From Leptospira tipperaryensis (lineage in GTDB: Bacteria > Spirochaetota > Leptospiria > Leptospirales > Leptospiraceae): DNA of 64,000 bases. Shown here one piece after another: positions 60,987-64,000 of this stretch. The stretch lies in contig NZ_CP015217.1 in the NCBI RefSeq assembly GCF_001729245.1, positions 124,001-188,000 on the forward strand. The letters are read 5' to 3'. The position numbers and the translations under genes are program-made. The notes under the pieces are model-generated. The model saw nothing but the letters and a program-made list of their open reading frames with translations. It did not search any database and was not told the origin of the DNA. The first letter of the stretch is position 1. Every line of letters starts with the position of its first letter.

Positions 60987-61154
60987 TTATTTTTTTTCGA
61001 GAGTTGCGAATACTTTGCTTACGATTTCAAGCGCGTACGTATGTCTGAGAACTTGGATCGGCTCCGGAGATACTTGAAAGTCGTATTCGAACTTTTTAAG
61101 AGTCTCTTCCACTTCCCAAAAAAGATAATCGCGTAAATCTTTCGTAGTCTCCAA
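60987..61154 (-). CDS. 55-residue unknown protein, convergent with the repressor
   Basis: From TTG at 61154 the frame reads METTKDLRDYLFWEVEETL and ends IVSKVFATLEKK. GGAG lies seven bases upstream of the TTG. It ends directly against the repressor stop, with no base between. The codon use and the amphipathic helix pattern look real, but it is short and no family is recognised. A longer frame on the same strand at 61,019-61,219 is its shadow. Confidence 0.45.
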   Translation of the reverse strand: METTKDLRDYLFWEVEETLKKFEYDFQVSPEPIQVLRHTYALEIVSKVFATLEKK

Positions 61155-61546
61155 ATTCTTGCTCCAACAATGTCGCTATATATATGTTTAGTATATTTTT
61201 TACCCCTGACAAAATCCATCCTTAATCCGAAAGTGTGGCTCTTTTTTGTTCACTTTGAATCAGTTTTTGGAAATTCTATGAAAAGAATCCTTGTATAAAC
61301 CAAAATGACAATAATTTCAATATGTCTCATTATCAGCTAAGAATTGGCATTCGTAAGAATCCGCATTCTATCCGAGCAGACAAGTTCTGAGTTTAGAAAA
61401 AAATTTTGAAAACGAGTTCGTCCGCTTTTGAGTTTCCTCGAAATCATAGAAAACCTTTCTATTCTTAAATAATAACTCCGCTTTGTTCTATGCAATTGAC
61501 GACGAAAGAAATGGGACCTTATCTTTAGAAATAGTAAATTGCAAAA
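61155..61546. other. AT-rich gap in the phage-like region
   Basis: About 390 bases with no gene that I can support. Upstream of the 55-residue gene (on the minus strand) TATACT and TTGTCA-like boxes occur. No tRNA or attachment site was recognised. It probably holds promoters for the excisionase-like gene. Confidence 0.35.
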
Positions 61547-61575
61547 TTAGAATATTCTAAAAATATACTATATTT
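61547..61575. promoter_or_regulatory. Two abutting palindromes upstream of excisionase-like gene
   Basis: TTAGAATATTCTAA (61547-61560) is a perfect 14-base palindrome. Directly after it AAATATA-c-TATATTT (61561-61575) is a second palindrome. They lie about 60 bases before the gene at 61,637 and could be binding sites for a dimeric regulator. Confidence 0.5.
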
Positions 61576-61636
61576 TGCTTGAATGGAATTTTCTTTTTGG
61601 GACCCAGCTTTACTCTATTAATAACTACTTGACAAA

Positions 61637-61969
61637 ATGAGCGGTATCAAAATAAACCTGGTTTCTATGTCACAGATAAAAGGTAATATAAGAAACGGTT
61701 CTTTATTAAAGAGTGTTCAACCCGCTCTTGCGATAGACGAAAGGACGCCAAAGGAAGAACAAGAACTATTAATTTCAAAATATAAGAATAATGTGTTAAA
61801 AACAAAGGAAGCGGCTAAGTATCTAAATCTTCCAGTAAGAACGTTCACACAATATGTGATCGATCATGAAATTCCTTTCATACAATGGAGCCCGCGAGTT
61901 CGGAGATTTTTTGTTTCCGATCTTGATAAGGTTGCTCTTTCTTTAAGAACGAAAAAGCAAATCTATTAA
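61637..61969 (+). CDS. Excisionase/MerR-like HTH protein
   Basis: The 110-residue protein has a helix-turn-helix of the excisionase type in its C-terminal half: VLKTKEAAKYLNLPVRTFTQYV then a WSPRVRRFF segment, ending SLRTKKQIY. Such proteins either act as Xis-type directionality factors or as small regulators. No ribosome-binding site precedes the ATG at 61637. No integrase is adjacent, so excision is inferred by family only. Confidence 0.7.
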   Translation: MSGIKINLVSMSQIKGNIRNGSLLKSVQPALAIDERTPKEEQELLISKYKNNVLKTKEAAKYLNLPVRTFTQYVIDHEIPFIQWSPRVRRFFVSDLDKVALSLRTKKQIY

Positions 61970-62130
61970 ACCGAAATCGATTTTCGGTCCCAATTCCCCG
62001 TAGATCTTTTTCCCCACTGCTCACAAAAAATAGCGGCAGATTCGACGGATAAGATCGTGTTAACACCTTGGAGGCGAATGAAATCCGTGTTATTCTCTCT
62101 TCACAATCGGAAGCGATTGAGTAGCATTTC

Positions 62131-62158
62131 AGCCCGCCACCGTGCGGGTCATTTTTTT
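62131..62158 (+). terminator. Intrinsic terminator-like hairpin before the lysis-type genes
   Basis: CCCGC (62133-62137) pairs with GCGGG (62144-62148); TCATTTTTTT follows. It sits just before the ribosome-binding site of the gene at 62,169, so it may be an attenuator rather than a simple end. Confidence 0.65.
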
Positions 62159-62168
62159 GAGAGGAAGA

Positions 62169-62402
62169 ATGGAGAATTCAAAATTGAGTCAGATTAAACT
62201 TGGGATCAAAGATTTTCTCGTGATCCTCGGTTTTCTAATCTCCGCCGTATTTCAATATAACACGATGTATAAGGACCATGAAATTCGCATCGTAAAGATC
62301 GAGACCGAGATGACCTCCATATCCAAGGACTTAGCTGAGATTAAAGCCGATGTAAAAGATTTAATTAAGCTGACTTCTGCAAGAGGAAGGAAAAGCGAAT
62401 GA
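62169..62402 (+). CDS. Small membrane protein with coiled coil, holin-like
   Basis: The start at 62169 is supported by GAGGAAG upstream; the longer frame from 62142 would begin inside the hairpin T run. The protein of 77 residues has one hydrophobic helix (about 14-32) followed by a charged coiled coil (RIVKIETEMTSISKDLAEIKADVKDL). This is the layout of small phage membrane proteins in lysis or anchoring roles; it is not a confirmed holin. The stop overlaps the next gene. Confidence 0.6.
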   Translation: MENSKLSQIKLGIKDFLVILGFLISAVFQYNTMYKDHEIRIVKIETEMTSISKDLAEIKADVKDLIKLTSARGRKSE

Positions 62403-62728
62403 AATTTCTTTGGCACGACGACCGAAGCGGAAGAAGATCGGATACGACTCTTCGTACTTGGATTGTTTTCTTTTTAGTAATCTTTTATTTGATGGCGCTC
62501 TGCGTTTTGTCCATCGTCTCTCCGGATTCTTTGAGAGCATTACACATGGATCTCATTCAATGGCTCATTATTTTTTACGGAACCGTTGGGAGTTTATATC
62601 TGGGTAAACGGGTGAACGAAGATCTAAATTCCAAAAGTAAAGTTTTTGAGAATGTTTTGAATAAGGTCAACGAGCCAAAGGATCCGGATTCTTTCGGAAA
62701 ATACGACGTTGAAAGTAGGAAGTTATGA
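62399..62728 (+). CDS. Two-helix small membrane protein, holin-like
   Basis: The 109-residue protein has helices near 19-42 and 51-68, separated by a short loop, with charged N- and C-termini. Two-helix proteins of this size in such a context may be holins. It overlaps both neighbours by four bases (ATGA), indicating coupled translation. Confidence 0.55.
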   Translation: MKFLWHDDRSGRRSDTTLRTWIVFFLVIFYLMALCVLSIVSPDSLRALHMDLIQWLIIFYGTVGSLYLGKRVNEDLNSKSKVFENVLNKVNEPKDPDSFGKYDVESRKL

Positions 62729-62949
62729 GTTCATTTCTTCTTTGGTGGAACCTACTTCCACTCAAAACAAAAGTTTATGCAATTCTAATATTTGGAACTT
62801 TGCTAGTTCTGACTTTCGTAAGAGGTAGAGCCATCGTTTCCCACATCATTTATGGAGGAGAGTATGATGAAGTTCAAGAAATTCAATTGTCTCCCGGCTC
62901 TGATTATGATTCTGATTGCGTGCCAGAGCCAAGGAAATCGTGTCCGTGA
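62725..62949 (+). CDS. Small single-helix membrane protein, inner spanin candidate
   Basis: The 74-residue frame has one hydrophobic helix (about 16-34) and an acidic tail ([19 protein letters not shown]). Its last 86 bases contain, in another frame, the start of a lipoprotein gene. This nested arrangement is like Rz/Rz1 spanin pairs. The tail is not an obvious coiled coil, so the spanin call is inference by arrangement. Confidence 0.5.
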   Translation: MSSFLLWWNLLPLKTKVYAILIFGTLLVLTFVRGRAIVSHIIYGGEYDEVQEIQLSPGSDYDSDCVPEPRKSCP

Positions 62950-63259
62950 GCAAAGAAATGACGAGTGTAAGGGGAGTTTTCGTTCTAACGGTTTTAGTTT
63001 GGTTAAACCCGTTGAAACCGGAGGAACGCCGGCGATACAAATCAACGATGAATGGTATGTGACATCAAAAAGATACAATGCCTATCGTCTTCACGCAAAA
63101 GATCTTTCTCGTTGTCTTTACAGAGAACAATGCGTTCGAAAATGGACCGAGTGGGAAAGGGATTGCGCGGAAGATCGAATTAAAATTTTAGAATCAAGTC
63201 TACTTCCCGGTATTTTCTCGATCCGTAGTAGTTGCGTTATCAATCAACCAGTTTGTTAA
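62864..63259 (+). CDS. Lipoprotein gene embedded in the preceding frame, outer spanin candidate
   Basis: GGAGGAG at 62854-62860 precedes ATG at 62864 and 62867. The signal peptide ends at the lipobox LIAC (about residue 20). The mature part of about 110 residues has several cysteines ([23 protein letters not shown]) and a region of [14 protein letters not shown]. An outer-membrane lipoprotein starting inside an inner-membrane protein gene is the usual spanin layout. It is longer than typical outer spanins. Confidence 0.55.
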   Translation: MMKFKKFNCLPALIMILIACQSQGNRVREQRNDECKGSFRSNGFSLVKPVETGGTPAIQINDEWYVTSKRYNAYRLHAKDLSRCLYREQCVRKWTEWERDCAEDRIKILESSLLPGIFSIRSSCVINQPVC

Positions 63260-63276
63260 ACGAAGAGGAAATAAAA

Positions 63277-63858
63277 ATGATCTCTCATATATCTCATCCG
63301 ATTGCGCCTTGGAACCCTCAGAGAAAGGATCCTACCACACCTCTTCTTTTTCTTCGCGACTATCAGCAGTGTATGGGAAATGTTTTTCAGGACTTTATCG
63401 TCTACATCGGTTTGATTTATAGGATTCCGGATTTTATTCGTTTAACAACTTACAACTACTACGCTCTTTTAGAAGATTGGGTGATTAAAAATCGTAAGAA
63501 CGTTTACGATTCTTTTGATCATGCGGAACACTTCAATCGATTGATGAATGCGAATGAAATTCCGTTTCGAATCGTCAAAAAGAAGGGTGATAAGTATGAG
63601 CTTTGCAAGTATTTTGAAGTCGGAAACTATCCTTGCGGTTTAGGAACGTTTCTCACTCCCAAAGGACATATCATTCGAGGAATTGGAATCGTGGAGTCGA
63701 GTGAAGGCAAGAAATTCTTAAAAGCCTCCGATCCTTATGGAATTGGACCTCGTTATATCGATCCTTACGGCCACATGATTCAATACGATTTAGATGAATT
63801 GTTTGAACTCGGAGTTCCAAGCATATTTTATCTGGAGAAAATCTTCGATCAGATCTAA
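63277..63858 (+). CDS. C39-like cysteine peptidase, possible lysin
   Basis: The start at 63277 has GAGGAAA upstream; a longer frame begins at 63232. The protein of 193 residues has a C39-type pattern: Cys32 in DYQQCMGNV, a later His in KGHIIRGIG and Asp in ASDPYG, in the order of the Cys-His-Asp triad. Some phages use C39-like peptidases or similar folds in lysis. It follows the small membrane proteins in the same direction. Assignment as a lysin is inference. Confidence 0.6.
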   Translation: MISHISHPIAPWNPQRKDPTTPLLFLRDYQQCMGNVFQDFIVYIGLIYRIPDFIRLTTYNYYALLEDWVIKNRKNVYDSFDHAEHFNRLMNANEIPFRIVKKKGDKYELCKYFEVGNYPCGLGTFLTPKGHIIRGIGIVESSEGKKFLKASDPYGIGPRYIDPYGHMIQYDLDELFELGVPSIFYLEKIFDQI

Positions 63859-64000
63859 ATCAAAACAACGGAAGTTTGTAGCATAATTTTGGTGAAATTA
63901 TTTCCCTCTGAGATTGCAAATTTTAGAAGGGCTTTTAGACCATAGCTGCATTCTTTCGGGAAAAGATGTGATCGAAGTTCTTTAAAATCGATTTCAACTC
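63859..64000. other. Right-edge sequence without a gene
   Basis: The last 142 bases show no complete frame and no hairpin that stands out. The phage-like region probably continues beyond position 64,000. Confidence 0.4.

Noticed and set aside
61019..61219. 66-codon minus-strand frame
   Set aside because: It is a shadow of the 55-residue frame at 60,987-61,154, which has a better ribosome-binding site and residue pattern.
62078..62197. 39-codon frame with GGAGG upstream
   Set aside because: It runs through the terminator hairpin and overlaps the next gene out of frame; the evidence is too weak.

Overview
The window looks like chromosomal DNA of a spirochaete of the genus Leptospira. The basis is a tmRNA whose tag reads ANNELALAA, a solitary 5S rRNA gene with no 16S or 23S beside it, many lipoproteins with loose spirochaetal lipoboxes, frequent TTG starts, and large signalling proteins with GAF, SpoIIE, PilZ and cyclase domains. 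The species cannot be fixed from sequence alone. The ANNELALAA call and the solitary 5S gene are read directly; the genus assignment is inference from their combination.

Positions 1-13,950 are mixed housekeeping and envelope genes: the end of a DUF885 protein, thiD, an alkyltransferase-like DNA repair protein, a histidine kinase, rsgA, a run of three lipoproteins (FecR, PEGA and TPR/propeller types), trmB and a metallo-beta-lactamase-fold hydrolase. Positions 14,000-30,980 are rich in signalling: a PilZ protein, an HExxH protein, engB and tilS (tilS carries a frameshift at an A10 tract), a SpoIIE-type phosphatase divergent from a GAF-containing NtrC-type regulator, a DUF3095 cyclase-like protein, a SET-domain protein, an ABC exporter, an ACT protein, two tandem paralogues that look like catalytically dead HD-GYP proteins, and aroC.

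Positions 31,000-46,500 hold a nuoG-nuoI pair, an orphan DUF433 protein, a poly-Ser lipoprotein, an ECF sigma factor with a FecR-like membrane partner and a membrane protein that shares a motif with it, the tmRNA, a DsbA-like oxidoreductase, an adenylate cyclase-like protein, avtA, a large unknown membrane protein and an FG-GAP repeat lipoprotein. Positions 46,580-56,640 hold 5S rRNA and the rpmH-rnpA-yidD-yidC-khpB-mnmE cluster (without dnaA), then malic enzyme, an unknown 691-residue protein and fumC.

From about 56,850 to the right edge the style changes to short, tightly packed, overlapping genes typical of a phage. A leftward operon starts with a small HTH protein and includes a Mu Gam-like host-nuclease inhibitor and a DUF1353 protein. 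A divergent CI-like repressor has two copies of a 17-bp imperfect palindrome over its start codons. To its right lie an excisionase-like protein and a rightward set of small membrane proteins, an embedded lipoprotein and a C39-like peptidase that resembles a lysis cassette. No integrase, transposase or structural gene is visible, so the element probably continues past position 64,000. Several of its genes are under 60 codons.
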